From NCBI RefSeq assembly GCF_000146345.1, contig NZ_GL397071.1, positions 2,018,695 to 2,082,694 on the forward strand: DNA of 64,000 nt. Reading direction: 5' to 3'. This DNA is from Peptoniphilus duerdenii ATCC BAA-1640. GTDB taxonomy: Bacteria > Bacillota > Clostridia > Tissierellales > Peptoniphilaceae. Position 1 is the stretch's first letter; each line of letters starts with the position of its first letter. Positions 44,207 through 53,853 of the stretch are shown one piece after another. A program made the position numbers and the translations under genes. Under the pieces are notes generated by a model. It was given only the letters and a program-made list of their open reading frames with translations. It made no database searches and was not told the origin of the DNA.

Positions 44207-44374
44207 GATCTTCCTCCTTTTACTATAGTAGTATTATACCCTATTTATCCATTATAATTCATACTTTAAACAATTAATTTGAAAAATTTTTCTAAAAATT
44301 CAGCTAAATTCTTGTAAACCTTTCCATTTAATATTTATTTTATTTATGTTAATATATTTATTGGAGGTATTCGA
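44207..44374. other. Divergent promoter region of phaE and the oligopeptidase
   Basis: The gap holds the start regions of two divergent genes. On the minus strand TATAAT boxes occur near 44240 and 44265, without a good -35. On the plus strand TGTTAATAT at about 44347 may serve the oligopeptidase, whose GGAGG site follows. I see no small ORF or hairpin. Confidence 0.45.
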
Positions 44375-46057
44375 ATGAAATTTAATGAAATGACTTACAC
44401 TAGACCTGACTTTGAAAAATCTAAGAAGAACTATGAAGAACTTTTTAAAAACTTCAAAGATCAAACTCTAGAAGAACAAATTACTACTATCAATGAATGG
44501 AACAAGCTTTCTGACGACTTTGCTACCAATGCAACTCTATGTTCAGTACGCCATTCAATTGACACAAGAGATGAATTTTACGAAAAGGAAAACGAATATT
44601 TTGATGAAGTAGGACCACTTTTTTCTAACCTAGCTGTTGAAGCTAATAAAACTATTCTTTCTTCAAAACATCTAGAAGATTTGAAAAAACATTTTGGACC
44701 ACATTACTTCGAAATCCTTGAATGCTCACTTGTTATGAAGGAAGAAGCTATTCCATTTATGCAAAAGGAAAATGCTTTGGTTTCTAAGTACAACAAACTT
44801 ATCGCTTCTGCAAAGATCGACTTCGACGGCAAGACAAACACTCTTGCTCAAATGGGTCCTTATACTCAAGTTGCAGATAGAAAGACTAGAAAAGAAGCTC
44901 ACGAAGCAGTTACTAAATTCTTCGAAGAAAACGAAGCTGAGTTTGACAAAATCTATGACGACTTAGTAAAAGTTAGAAACGAAATGGCTATCGCTCTAGG
45001 ATACAAAAACTATGTAGATCTTCAATACAAATTCCTATATAGAACAGATTATAATTCTGAAGATGTTAAGAGATATAGAGAATACATCTACAAGAACTTC
45101 ACTCCTCTTGCAGTGAAACTTCGTGAAAAACAAGCTGAAAGAATCGGACTTAAGGATGACTTCAAGTACTATGACTGGGGATTCTCATTCAAAGAAGGAA
45201 ATCCAAATCCAATTGGAGATCCAGAATTTATAGTTAACCAAGCTATAAAAATGTACCACGAACTTTCAAAAGAAACTGGTGAATTTATAGATGTTATGAC
45301 TGGAATGGAACTTATGGATCTAGTTGCAAAACCAGGTAAACAAGCTGGTGGATACTGCACAGATATTGCAAACTACAAGGTTCCATTTATCTTCTCAAAC
45401 TTCAACGGAACTCAAGGAGACGTAGAAGTTGTAACCCACGAAGCAGGACATGCTTTCCAAGTTTACAGCTCAAGAAATATGATTGTGCCTGAATATAGAT
45501 GGCCAACCTATGAAGCTTGCGAAATCCACTCAATGTCTATGGAATTTTTAACATGGCCTTGGATGGAACTATTCTTCGGCGAAGCTGTAAATAGATTTAA
45601 ATATTCACATCTATCTGGAGCTATTGAATTCTTGCCATACGGAGTAACTATCGACGAATTCCAACACTTCGTTTATGAAAATCCTGAAGCAACTCCAGAA
45701 GAAAGAAAGAAAAAATACCACGAAATAGAAATGAAGTACAGACCAAACGTTGACTACGCAGACAATGAATTCCTAAAGAAAGGAACTTATTGGTTTAGAC
45801 AAGGTCACGTGTTCAACACTCCATTCTACTATATCGACTACACCCTTGCACAAGTTTGCGCATTCCAATTCTTAATAAAATCACTTGAAAATAGAGATAA
45901 GGCATTCGATGAATACTTAACTCTATGTAAAGCTGGTGGATCAGAATCATTCTTCGGACTTATGAAGATTGGTAAACTTGAAAACCCAATGGTGGAAGGA
46001 ACTTTGGAAAAGATAATTCCAAAACTAGAAGAAATTTTAGATTCTATTAAGTTCTAA
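44375..46057 (+). CDS. pepF: M3-family oligoendopeptidase
   Basis: A cytoplasmic zinc oligopeptidase. The 560-residue protein has the zinc motif THEAGHAFQ (about 355) and the downstream glutamate in CEIHSMSMEFLTWPW, the M3 family hallmark, and the helical cleft of thimet-like peptidases. M3 oligoendopeptidases cut short peptides taken up by the cell, which suits a peptide-fermenting anaerobe. A GGAGG site precedes the ATG and a terminator follows. Confidence 0.93.
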   Translation: MKFNEMTYTRPDFEKSKKNYEELFKNFKDQTLEEQITTINEWNKLSDDFATNATLCSVRHSIDTRDEFYEKENEYFDEVGPLFSNLAVEANKTILSSKHLEDLKKHFGPHYFEILECSLVMKEEAIPFMQKENALVSKYNKLIASAKIDFDGKTNTLAQMGPYTQVADRKTRKEAHEAVTKFFEENEAEFDKIYDDLVKVRNEMAIALGYKNYVDLQYKFLYRTDYNSEDVKRYREYIYKNFTPLAVKLREKQAERIGLKDDFKYYDWGFSFKEGNPNPIGDPEFIVNQAIKMYHELSKETGEFIDVMTGMELMDLVAKPGKQAGGYCTDIANYKVPFIFSNFNGTQGDVEVVTHEAGHAFQVYSSRNMIVPEYRWPTYEACEIHSMSMEFLTWPWMELFFGEAVNRFKYSHLSGAIEFLPYGVTIDEFQHFVYENPEATPEERKKKYHEIEMKYRPNVDYADNEFLKKGTYWFRQGHVFNTPFYYIDYTLAQVCAFQFLIKSLENRDKAFDEYLTLCKAGGSESFFGLMKIGKLENPMVEGTLEKIIPKLEEILDSIKF

Positions 46058-46072
46058 ATATTTTAAAATTTA

Positions 46073-46097
46073 AAGGAGGCTACGGCTTCCTTTTTTT
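46073..46097 (+). terminator. Terminator after the oligopeptidase gene
   Basis: AAGGAGGC (46073-46080) pairs with GCTTCCTT (46085-46092), with one G-T pair around the loop TACG, and is followed by a T-run. Confidence 0.88.
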
Positions 46098-46167
46098 GTG
46101 TGTGCTAAACACTATTCGGGTAATATATAAATGAATAAAATTTTTACTAAAAGATTTGAGGTGAATT

Positions 46168-46740
46168 ATGAAAAATCTAAGAAAAGAAATAATTGTTTCC
46201 TTGGTGGTTTTTATCCTGGGAATGATTCTTTTGTTCCTATACATTAAACCAGAAGCTGCAAATGAAATGATAAAGAATTTCTTCGAAGGAAAGACAGATA
46301 TTCTTGCTCCTGACGGACGTGTAACAGCCCTTGGGCTTTTAAAGAACAATGTTACTGCATCTCTTGTAATGTTTATATCTGGAATAGTTCCTTTTATATT
46401 CTTACCACTTATCGGAATATTTTTAAATGGAGCCATCATTGGTTCTCTATTTAAACTATTCTATTCAAATGGAATTAATGTGGTTGCACTATGTATAAGA
46501 GGAATCCTTCCCCACGGAATATTTGAAATTCCTGCCCTTGTAATTTCTGCAGCAATGGGGGTTAAACTCTGTTTGACAGTGATTAAAAAGATTAGAAGAA
46601 AAGATATAAGTGTAGTAGAAACATTAAAGGAACTAGGGATTAAATTTATAACCATAGTAGTTCCACTACTAATAGTTGCAGCATTTGTAGAAGCATATGT
46701 AACTCCTTCACTACTTGGCGGAATGGTTCCAAACCTATAA
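46168..46740 (+). CDS. SpoIIM-like membrane protein
   Basis: A 190-residue protein with about five membrane segments (about 8-26, 66-84, 85-104, 128-146, 160-182) and the motif ILPHGIFEIPALVIS, which identifies the SpoIIM/DUF95 family. SpoIIM is part of the engulfment machinery in spore formers, but the family is widespread in non-sporulating bacteria. No other sporulation gene lies in the window. It is a single gene behind a GAGGTG site. Confidence 0.88.
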   Translation: MKNLRKEIIVSLVVFILGMILLFLYIKPEAANEMIKNFFEGKTDILAPDGRVTALGLLKNNVTASLVMFISGIVPFIFLPLIGIFLNGAIIGSLFKLFYSNGINVVALCIRGILPHGIFEIPALVISAAMGVKLCLTVIKKIRRKDISVVETLKELGIKFITIVVPLLIVAAFVEAYVTPSLLGGMVPNL

Positions 46741-46763
46741 TTTTAAAAATTATAAAAATTTGC

Positions 46764-46800
46764 ATTAAAAAAAGTGGCTTAGACCACTTTTTATTTTTTA
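46764..46800. terminator. Bidirectional terminator
   Basis: AAAGTGG and CCACTTT pair around CTTAGA, with an A-run on the left and a T-run on the right. It serves the SpoIIM-like gene on the plus strand and the following minus-strand gene. Confidence 0.9.
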
Positions 46801-46812
46801 TAAAATTTTTAT

Positions 46813-47529
46813 TTATATTTCTTCTTCATCTTCGTCGAGGCTTAGACCTTCTTCTTCGCTATCTATTTCGTACCTCCACACTATTTTGCCTTGGAGTACA
46901 TTTGGTTCCCAATATCTGTAATCCACTATATCTCCTTCCACAAGGCTGAATTTTTCTACATCGTAATCTGAAAGAGTTATGACTAACGGAAGATTTTGTT
47001 TGTAGGTTGAGTCAATATAAAGTGTATTTAAAATCTTATCGTTTTTAACTTCTGCATACTTAACTTCGCGTCTGTTCGTTTCTTCTGGTTCGTCTAATTT
47101 TTCAACTATTTCGTAGCGATATTTAACTCTTCCAGGTTGGAAATTGTATTGAAATATCGGTGTAGCCTTGATCCAATCCCCTTCATCTAGTTCGTTAATT
47201 CTTATAAATTTTTCTGGTACATATACTCCGAAGTCTTCTATCTCTCCACCTTGTAGTTTAAGTCTTAGTTGCCCTAGACATTCATTGGTAGATCTATTGT
47301 GGTAGCTAATCCTTCTCTTTTGTGCTTCGTCACTTTCATAAGATTCTTCTTGGTAGTAATTTCTATACAATTCTTCATCAGAAAGGATAGGTAGTTCATT
47401 AATATTTTCAATTAAATTTACATACTTTTCGATTTTGTTTAATATTTCGTCATAATTATCGTAGCTAATCTTTTCTACTAAGGTCACTAAATCTTCTCTT
47501 ATCTCTTTTAAAATGTTATCCTTATCCAT
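46813..47529 (-). CDS. Acidic protein with internal duplication, unknown function
   Basis: I do not recognise this 238-residue protein. It has a charged helical N-terminus (1-60), a middle segment with RISYHNRSTNECLGQLRLKL, and two similar units: about 102-144 (with INELDEGDWIKATP and GRVKYRYEIVEK) and about 183-226 (with FSLVEGDIVDYRY and GKIVWRYEIDSE). Both share the order L-x-EGD-x-I, about 15 residues, G-[RK]-V/I-x-x-RYEI. The C-terminus is a run of acidic residues. The units look like small beta domains. It has no signal peptide or membrane segment and stands alone between terminators, with an AAGGAG site before the ATG. Confidence 0.8.
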   Translation of the reverse strand: MDKDNILKEIREDLVTLVEKISYDNYDEILNKIEKYVNLIENINELPILSDEELYRNYYQEESYESDEAQKRRISYHNRSTNECLGQLRLKLQGGEIEDFGVYVPEKFIRINELDEGDWIKATPIFQYNFQPGRVKYRYEIVEKLDEPEETNRREVKYAEVKNDKILNTLYIDSTYKQNLPLVITLSDYDVEKFSLVEGDIVDYRYWEPNVLQGKIVWRYEIDSEEEGLSLDEDEEEI

Positions 47530-47653
47530 AGCTTCTCCTTTTTATTAAATAATATTACCTCTTATTCTTATTAAATTTTATCATATATCTATATAAATAG
47601 TTTATAAATTTTAAATTAAAAAGTTGGATGCGTTTAAATAATTTACAAAAAAT
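47530..47653. other. AT-rich leader upstream of the acidic orphan gene
   Basis: The gap between the orphan gene and the engB terminator is AT-rich. A TGATAAAAT near 47580 on the minus strand is a possible -10. No other feature is seen. Confidence 0.4.
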
Positions 47654-47678
47654 TTAAAAAAGCCGAACTAGTCGGCTT
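47654..47678 (-). terminator. Terminator overlapping the engB stop codon
   Basis: AAGCCGA and TCGGCTT form a 7-bp stem with a five-base loop on the minus strand, followed by U-rich sequence. The engB stop codon at 47670-47668 lies in the loop. Confidence 0.9.
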
Positions 47679-48270
47679 CATTATGATATTCTAAAAGATC
47701 TTTTATGACCATCCACATTTCATCCACCATGTTTTTGTCCACGGAAGAATAAGGGATTATATAGTCTGTGTTTTCAGTTTTTAGAACTTTTGCTATATTT
47801 TTAATTTGAGTTATTGCTTTGGATTTTGAAATTTTGTCAGATTTTGTAGCTACAACTATTCCTACAAAACCTGCTTCTTTTATAAATCTAAACATCTCTA
47901 TATCTTGTTTTGTCGGGTCGTGTCTTATATCTACAAGTAGAAAAACTTCTTTTAAATTTTCTCTAGATTCTAAATATTCATTTATAATCTTTGCCCATGA
48001 AGATTTTTCTTCCTTAGACACTTTTGCATAACCATATCCCGGAAGATCCACAAGTCTAAGTTTTTCATCGATATTATAAAAGTTAATAGTTCTAGTCTTA
48101 CCTGGGCTTGAACTTGTACGAGCCAAGTTTTTTCTTCCTAGCATAGAATTTATAAATGAACTCTTGCCCACATTACTTCTTCCAGCAAATGCTATCTCCA
48201 TGAGATTCTCATCTGGGTATGTGTCTCTATGAACTGAAACTTTTTCTAATTTTGCGTTATTTAGATTCAT
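47668..48270 (-). CDS. engB: Ribosome biogenesis GTP-binding protein EngB
   Basis: EngB (YsxC) is an essential GTPase in 50S assembly. The 200-residue protein has FAGRSNVGKSSFINSML, the TSSPGKTRTINFY switch, VDLPGYGYAK and VATKSDK. It overlaps lon by 4 bases and closes the tig-clp-lon operon. Confidence 0.96.
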   Translation of the reverse strand: MNLNNAKLEKVSVHRDTYPDENLMEIAFAGRSNVGKSSFINSMLGRKNLARTSSSPGKTRTINFYNIDEKLRLVDLPGYGYAKVSKEEKSSWAKIINEYLESRENLKEVFLLVDIRHDPTKQDIEMFRFIKEAGFVGIVVATKSDKISKSKAITQIKNIAKVLKTENTDYIIPYSSVDKNMVDEMWMVIKDLLEYHNEAD

Positions 48271-50567
48271 TTTTGCTCCAATGCTATTTCTATTACTTTT
48301 TCCGCATCACTTACCGGAATTATTTCAAGAAGATTCTTTACATTGTCCTCGATTTCGTTTAGATCTCTTATATTTTCCTTAGGAATTATAACAGTCTTAA
48401 CTCCCATTCTCTGTGCAGCCAAAAGTTTTTCTTTAAGTCCACCAATTGGAAGGACTCTTCCACGAAGAGTTATCTCGCCTGTCATGGCAACATCTCTTCT
48501 CACTGGACGCTTTGTAAGTGCGGATACAAGCGCCGTTGTAATTGTCACACCTGCAGATGGTCCATCCTTTGGCACTGCTCCTTCTGGAACATGGATGTGG
48601 ATGTCGTTTTTCTGTCTGAAATCTTCTTTTATATTAAATTTCTCTGCGTTTGCAGCTATATAAGAAACCGCTGCCGTTGCAGATTCCTTCATTACATTTC
48701 CAAGCGAACCTGTAAGAGTTAGGTTTCCCTTGCCCTTCATAACTGTAGCTTCGATGGTAAGGGTTGTACCTCCCACAGCAGTCCAAGCTAGACCGTTTAC
48801 TACTCCTACTTGATTTTCTTTATTCACCAAGTCAAATAAAAATATCTTTTCTCCAAGGAATTTATTTAAATTCTTCTTAGTGATGGAGATTTTTTCTTTT
48901 TCTCCTTCTACAATGTTCATTGCAGCTTTTCTAATTATTTTAGAAATATTTTGCTCTAGAGTTCTAACCCCTGCTTCTCTCGTGTAATAAGCGATTATAT
49001 CTTCTATTGCTCCGTCGGAAATAGTTACATTTTCTTCGCTTAGTCCACTCTCTTTAAGTTGCCTTGGCACCAAGTATCTCTTCGCAATGTTGAATTTTTC
49101 ATTTGGTGTGTAACCTTCTAGATTTATAATTTCCATTCTATCTAGAAGTGGTCCAGGGATAGTAGATGTGGTGTTGGCTGTCGTTACAAAGAAAACTTCT
49201 GAAAGATCAAATGGAAGTTCCATATAGTGATCGGTAAAAGTTTTATTTTGCACAGGGTCTAGCACTTCTAGAAGTCCTGATGCTGGATCTCCTCTGTAGT
49301 TATTTCCAACCTTGTCTATTTCATCCATAAGGAACACTGGATTTTTCTGTTTTGCTTCCTTCATAAGACTTATAACTCGTCCAGGCATCGCACCTATATA
49401 AGTTCTTCTGTGTCCTCTGATTTCTGCTTCGTCTGTAACTCCTCCAAGACTCATCCTTACAAAATTTTTGTCGAGGGCATGGGCAATTGAACTTGCAATA
49501 GAAGTCTTGCCCACTCCTGGAGGCCCTACTAAACATAGAATCGGTCCCTTCGCACCCTTATTTAATTTTCTAACTGCAATAAATTCTAGAATTCTCTCTT
49601 TTACTTTTTTAAGTCCGTAATGCTCCTTGTCTAAGATCTTTCTAGCGTTTTTAATATCTATATTTTCTTCAGCACTATCATTCCAAGGTAGGTCCATTAT
49701 CCAGTCGAGGTAATTCATAATTACCGCATATTCCGGAGATTGAACCGAAATGGTGCTTAACTTTTCAATTTCTTTTTGAGCCCTCGCTCTTATTTCTTCT
49801 GGAAGATTTTTCTCTTCAAGTTTCTTTGTATATTCGTCGGATTCTTTCTCTTCTCCCAGTTCCTTCTTTATAACTTCAAGCTGTTCTTTTAGATAGTATT
49901 CCTTTTGCATCTTGTCCAGTTGGGATTTAACCCTTGTGTCGATTTCTCTTTCTATCTTTAAAAGTTCAACTTCTTTTGAGAAGATTTCGTGGAATATTTC
50001 AAGTCTTTCTTCTAAATCTTCTACCTCTAATATTTCTTGGGCATTCTCAACGGATAGATCGATGTAGCAACAAGCTGTATCCATCATTGTTTCCGGAGTG
50101 TCCTTGTTTATTAGAGAGTCGAGCATCCCTGGTAACATCTTCTGATCCATTTCAGAATACTCTTGTATATCTTTTTCACAGAGTCTCACCAATGCTTCCA
50201 CATTTGAATTCATTTCTATATCTTTAGATTCAAATACTTCCACTTCGACTTCTGTGTACTTTTCTTTTTCTTCGGAAGATATTATTCTTCCTCTCTTTTC
50301 CCCTTCGATTAGTATTCTAACTATTCCTCCAGGGATTTTTAAAATTTGTTTTATGCTGGCGATGGCACCCACTGTGTAGATTTCATCCATGGTAGGATCT
50401 TCTACTTCTTCATCTTTTTGCGAAACTAGAAATACTTTAGAATTTCTAATTTCAGATTCTTCGATAGCTCCTATGGTTCTATCTCTTCCACAGTCAAAAT
50501 GGGTTACCATGCCTGGAAAAACAACGATTCCTCTAAGAGGAATCATCGGCATTTTTTCTATATTCAT
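48267..50567 (-). CDS. lon: ATP-dependent protease La (Lon)
   Basis: The AAA+ Lon protease degrades misfolded and regulatory proteins. The 766-residue protein has the N-terminal substrate domain (1-200), a central coiled region, the Walker A motif VGPPGVGKTSIA (about 346), Walker B FLMDEIDKV, and the C-terminal protease domain with the Ser/Lys dyad: the serine in KDGPSAGVT and the lysine in GLKEKLLAAQR. It follows clpX by 13 bases. Confidence 0.97.
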   Translation of the reverse strand: MNIEKMPMIPLRGIVVFPGMVTHFDCGRDRTIGAIEESEIRNSKVFLVSQKDEEVEDPTMDEIYTVGAIASIKQILKIPGGIVRILIEGEKRGRIISSEEKEKYTEVEVEVFESKDIEMNSNVEALVRLCEKDIQEYSEMDQKMLPGMLDSLINKDTPETMMDTACCYIDLSVENAQEILEVEDLEERLEIFHEIFSKEVELLKIEREIDTRVKSQLDKMQKEYYLKEQLEVIKKELGEEKESDEYTKKLEEKNLPEEIRARAQKEIEKLSTISVQSPEYAVIMNYLDWIMDLPWNDSAEENIDIKNARKILDKEHYGLKKVKERILEFIAVRKLNKGAKGPILCLVGPPGVGKTSIASSIAHALDKNFVRMSLGGVTDEAEIRGHRRTYIGAMPGRVISLMKEAKQKNPVFLMDEIDKVGNNYRGDPASGLLEVLDPVQNKTFTDHYMELPFDLSEVFFVTTANTTSTIPGPLLDRMEIINLEGYTPNEKFNIAKRYLVPRQLKESGLSEENVTISDGAIEDIIAYYTREAGVRTLEQNISKIIRKAAMNIVEGEKEKISITKKNLNKFLGEKIFLFDLVNKENQVGVVNGLAWTAVGGTTLTIEATVMKGKGNLTLTGSLGNVMKESATAAVSYIAANAEKFNIKEDFRQKNDIHIHVPEGAVPKDGPSAGVTITTALVSALTKRPVRRDVAMTGEITLRGRVLPIGGLKEKLLAAQRMGVKTVIIPKENIRDLNEIEDNVKNLLEIIPVSDAEKVIEIALEQK

Positions 50568-50580
50568 TTAATCACCAAAG

Positions 50581-51792
50581 TTATTTCTTCTTAATTATCT
50601 TTACTGGTTCTTTTCCTTCTACTGATTCTTTGGTAATGATCACTTCTTGTATATTGTCTTGTGATGGAATTTCAAACATAACATCCATCATAGTATCTTC
50701 TATTACTCCGCGTAGACCTCTAGCTCCAGATTTTTTCTTAATCGCCATAGAAGCTATATATTTAAGAGCTTCTTCTTCGAACTTAAGATCTACCCCATCT
50801 AGTTTTAATAGCTCTTTGTACTGTTTTACGAGAGCATTCTTTGGAGTCTTTAGGATTTCCACTAGAGCTTCTTCATCTAATTCTTCAAGTGTTACTGTAA
50901 CCGGAAGTCTACCTATTAATTCTGGAATAAGTCCAAATTTAATTAGGTCTTCTGTGTGTAGTTTGGACAATATATTTTTATCTCTTTCTGTTTCAGAGAT
51001 GACTGTTTGTCCAAAACCTATGGAGTTCTTGCCAACTCTGTGTTCAATAATTGGAGCAAGTCCATCGAATGCTCCTCCACAGATAAATAGTACATTTTCT
51101 GTGTTGAATTGGATAAATTCTTGGGCAGGATGCTTTCTTCCTCCCTGTGGAGGTACATTTGCAATAGTGCCTTCTATTATTTTTAGAAGTGCCTGTTGAA
51201 CTCCTTCGCCACTTACATCCCTAGTTATTGAAACATTTTCAGATTTTCTAGCTATCTTATCTATTTCGTCAATATAGATAATTCCCATTTCCGCTTTTTC
51301 TATATCATAGTCTGCGGCTTGTATAAGTTTTAGTAGTATATTTTCTACGTCTTCTCCAACGTAGCCTGCTTCAGTTAATGAAGTTGCATCTGCAATGGCA
51401 AATGGTACATTTATTATCTTTGCCAAAGTCTGTGCAAGAAGTGTCTTACCAGAACCGGTAGGTCCTATCATAAGGATATTACTCTTTTGAAGTTCAACTT
51501 CTTCTGACTTGTGATGAATTCTTTTGTAATGGTTATATACAGCAACAGCCAAGGCTTTCTTGGCTGCTTCTTGTTTTATAACGTATGAATCTAAGACTTC
51601 TTTTATTTCTTTCGGTGTCTTAAGTTCAAAATCAAAATCTAAATCTTCACTTTCTCTTAGCTCATCTTCCAGTATGCTTTCACATAGTTCCACACATTCG
51701 TTGCAGATATATGCATCTGGACCGGCTATGAGTCTCTTTACTTGGTCAGAAGTCTTGCCACAAAAGGAGCATTTTATTTTATCATCTGACAT
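50581..51792 (-). CDS. clpX: ATP-dependent Clp protease ATP-binding subunit ClpX
   Basis: ClpX unfolds substrates for ClpP. The 403-residue protein has the N-terminal zinc domain ([12 protein letters not shown] and CNECVELC), Walker [13 protein letters not shown], Walker [10 protein letters not shown] and [15 protein letters not shown]. The ClpP-contact loop IGFGQ is present. The gene lies one base from clpP. Confidence 0.97.
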   Translation of the reverse strand: MSDDKIKCSFCGKTSDQVKRLIAGPDAYICNECVELCESILEDELRESEDLDFDFELKTPKEIKEVLDSYVIKQEAAKKALAVAVYNHYKRIHHKSEEVELQKSNILMIGPTGSGKTLLAQTLAKIINVPFAIADATSLTEAGYVGEDVENILLKLIQAADYDIEKAEMGIIYIDEIDKIARKSENVSITRDVSGEGVQQALLKIIEGTIANVPPQGGRKHPAQEFIQFNTENVLFICGGAFDGLAPIIEHRVGKNSIGFGQTVISETERDKNILSKLHTEDLIKFGLIPELIGRLPVTVTLEELDEEALVEILKTPKNALVKQYKELLKLDGVDLKFEEEALKYIASMAIKKKSGARGLRGVIEDTMMDVMFEIPSQDNIQEVIITKESVEGKEPVKIIKKK

Positions 51793-51793
51793 T

Positions 51794-52378
51794 TTAATCT
51801 CTTTCTCTTATTACATTATCTATTAGACCATATTCCTTAGCTTCATCAGCGCTTAGGAAGTAGTCCCTATCTGTATCGTGTTCAATCTTTTCCAAAGGTT
51901 GACCCGTTTCTTCTGCAAGTATTTTATTTATTCTCTGTCTAATTTCTATTATTTTTTCCGCGTGAATCATAATATCTGAGGCTTGTCCTTGTGCTCCACC
52001 AAGTGGTTGGTGAATCATAATTTCAGAGTTTGGTAGTGCAAATCTCTTACCTTTTTTACCTGCTGCAAGTAGGAATGCTCCCATAGATGCAGCCATGCCT
52101 ATACAGATAGTTGAAACATCCGGTTTTATATAATTCATAGTGTCAAAAATAGCAAATCCTGCACTTACTGAACCACCTGGTGAATTGATATATATTTGGA
52201 TATCTTTATTTGGGTCTTCAGACTCTAGGAATAAAAGTTGAGCAACGACTAGGTCAGCTGTAACATTATTTATCTCTCCTGAAATAAATATGATTCTTTC
52301 CTTCAAAAGTCTTGAGTAAATATCATATGCTCTTTCGCCACGGTTTGTCATCTCAATGACTGTAGGTACTAATGCCAT
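51794..52378 (-). CDS. clpP: ATP-dependent Clp protease proteolytic subunit ClpP
   Basis: The serine peptidase of the Clp machine. The 194-residue protein has the catalytic serine in [12 protein letters not shown], the histidine in [13 protein letters not shown] and the aspartate in [11 protein letters not shown]. Upstream lies tig, downstream clpX. Confidence 0.98.
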   Translation of the reverse strand: MALVPTVIEMTNRGERAYDIYSRLLKERIIFISGEINNVTADLVVAQLLFLESEDPNKDIQIYINSPGGSVSAGFAIFDTMNYIKPDVSTICIGMAASMGAFLLAAGKKGKRFALPNSEIMIHQPLGGAQGQASDIMIHAEKIIEIRQRINKILAEETGQPLEKIEHDTDRDYFLSADEAKEYGLIDNVIRERD

Positions 52379-52400
52379 ATTATCACTTCTTTCTATTTAA

Positions 52401-53828
52401 TTAGTCTTCCTTCTTTTCTTCTTTTTCTTCAGATTTTTTTACTTTTTTTGTCTTCTTTTCTTCAGTTTTATCTTCTTTTTTAGCTGTTTTTTTAGTTTCT
52501 TTCTTAGCTGCTTTCTTTTCTTCTTTCTTTTCAACGAATTTATTTTCGTTTACAAGAATATCTAGAGCGCGTCTTGCTTTTAAATCATCTTCAACTGCAG
52601 CTTTATTAGTTTCAAGCATCATCTTCTTCATGTCTTCTCTCTTTTCTGCATCATCTTTGAAGTATTCGCCTAAAACTTTGTCTATTTCAGCTTCAACTTC
52701 TTCGTCTGTAACTTCGATATTTTCAAGTTCAACTATTTTTTCAACGATAAGTCTGCTGATAATAGAAGCCTTAGCTTGTTCTTTTTGACCTTCTCTAAAT
52801 GTGTTTATATCAGTTCCTAGCATTTGTAGGTATTGTTCAAGAGTGATTCCTTGTCCTTGCATGCTTTGGTTGTAGCTTTGGATAGTTCTATCAACTTCGT
52901 CTTCTACCATTCTTTCTGGTAGATCAACTTCTACTTTTTCAGCAATCTTTTTAAGAACATTTCCTTCTCTATCTAACTTAGTTCTCTTTTCAGCTTCTTC
53001 TTCAAGTTTCTTTCTTAAATCAGCTTTGTATTCATCAACTGTGTCAAATTCAGAGATATCTTTTATAAATTCATCGTCTATTTCTGGAAGTTCTTCCACA
53101 GTTATAGAGTTAAGTTTTGTTTTGAATGTAGCTTCTTTTCCTCTGAATTCTTCTGCATGGTAATCTTCTGGGAATTTTGTAACTACGTCAAACTCATCTC
53201 CGATATTTTTACCAATGATTTGTTCTTCAAATCCAGGAATAAATGTGCCTGATCCTAGTTCTAGGTCTTGGTTTTCACCCTTTCCACCTGGGAATGCTTT
53301 GCCATCGATAAATCCTTCGAAGTCGATGTTTACCTTGTCATGTTCTGCAGCAGCTCTATCGTCGATATTAACTGATCTTGCGTTCATCTTTTGTTGTCTC
53401 TTTAGATCTTCGTCAAGCATTTCATCTGTAACTTCGTGTTTAGCATCTTCAACTTCTAGACCTTTGTACTTTTCGATTTCGATTTCTGGTTTTACAAATA
53501 CTGAGAAGTGGCAAACTACATCTTCATCAGATGAGATGTTTTCGTCAAAATCAACATCTGGTTGATCTACAACTTCTAGCTTAAGTTCTTTTATTGCTTC
53601 TTCATAATATTTTGGAAGAAGTTCGTTTACTGCGTCTTCTAAGAAGATTCCCTTTCCATATACATTTTCAATGATCATCTTAGGAGCGTGTCCTTTTCTG
53701 AATCCTGGAATTTGAACGGTCTTCTTTAATTTGTTATAAGCTACTACTTCAGCTTTTTTCACTTCTTCTTTTGGAAGTGTTATATCAAAATATACTTTGT
53801 TGTTTTCTCTCTTTAAAATTTCGGTCAT
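52401..53828 (-). CDS. tig: Trigger factor with long lysine-rich tail
   Basis: Trigger factor is a ribosome-bound chaperone. It has the ribosome-binding motif PGFRKGHAPK (about 39-48), an FKBP-type middle domain (about 150-245) with FEGFIDGKAFPGG, and a helical C-terminal chaperone domain. At 475 residues it is longer than the usual 425-435, because residues from about 430 form a tail of alternating lysine and glutamate (KKEEKKAAKKETKKTAKK). That tail is encoded in frame with a normal stop. Confidence 0.95.
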   Translation of the reverse strand: MTEILKRENNKVYFDITLPKEEVKKAEVVAYNKLKKTVQIPGFRKGHAPKMIIENVYGKGIFLEDAVNELLPKYYEEAIKELKLEVVDQPDVDFDENISSDEDVVCHFSVFVKPEIEIEKYKGLEVEDAKHEVTDEMLDEDLKRQQKMNARSVNIDDRAAAEHDKVNIDFEGFIDGKAFPGGKGENQDLELGSGTFIPGFEEQIIGKNIGDEFDVVTKFPEDYHAEEFRGKEATFKTKLNSITVEELPEIDDEFIKDISEFDTVDEYKADLRKKLEEEAEKRTKLDREGNVLKKIAEKVEVDLPERMVEDEVDRTIQSYNQSMQGQGITLEQYLQMLGTDINTFREGQKEQAKASIISRLIVEKIVELENIEVTDEEVEAEIDKVLGEYFKDDAEKREDMKKMMLETNKAAVEDDLKARRALDILVNENKFVEKKEEKKAAKKETKKTAKKEDKTEEKKTKKVKKSEEKEEKKED

Positions 53829-53853
53829 ATTTTCCTCCTAGTTATTCTTACCA

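Noticed and set aside
46080-46439. A 119-codon minus-strand ORF opposite the SpoIIM-like gene
   Set aside because: The SpoIIM frame is supported by its family motif and ribosome binding site; the antisense frame has neither.
50630-51199. A 189-codon plus-strand ORF opposite clpX
   Set aside because: It is a shadow of a fully conserved clpX reading frame, with no recognisable domain or start signal.
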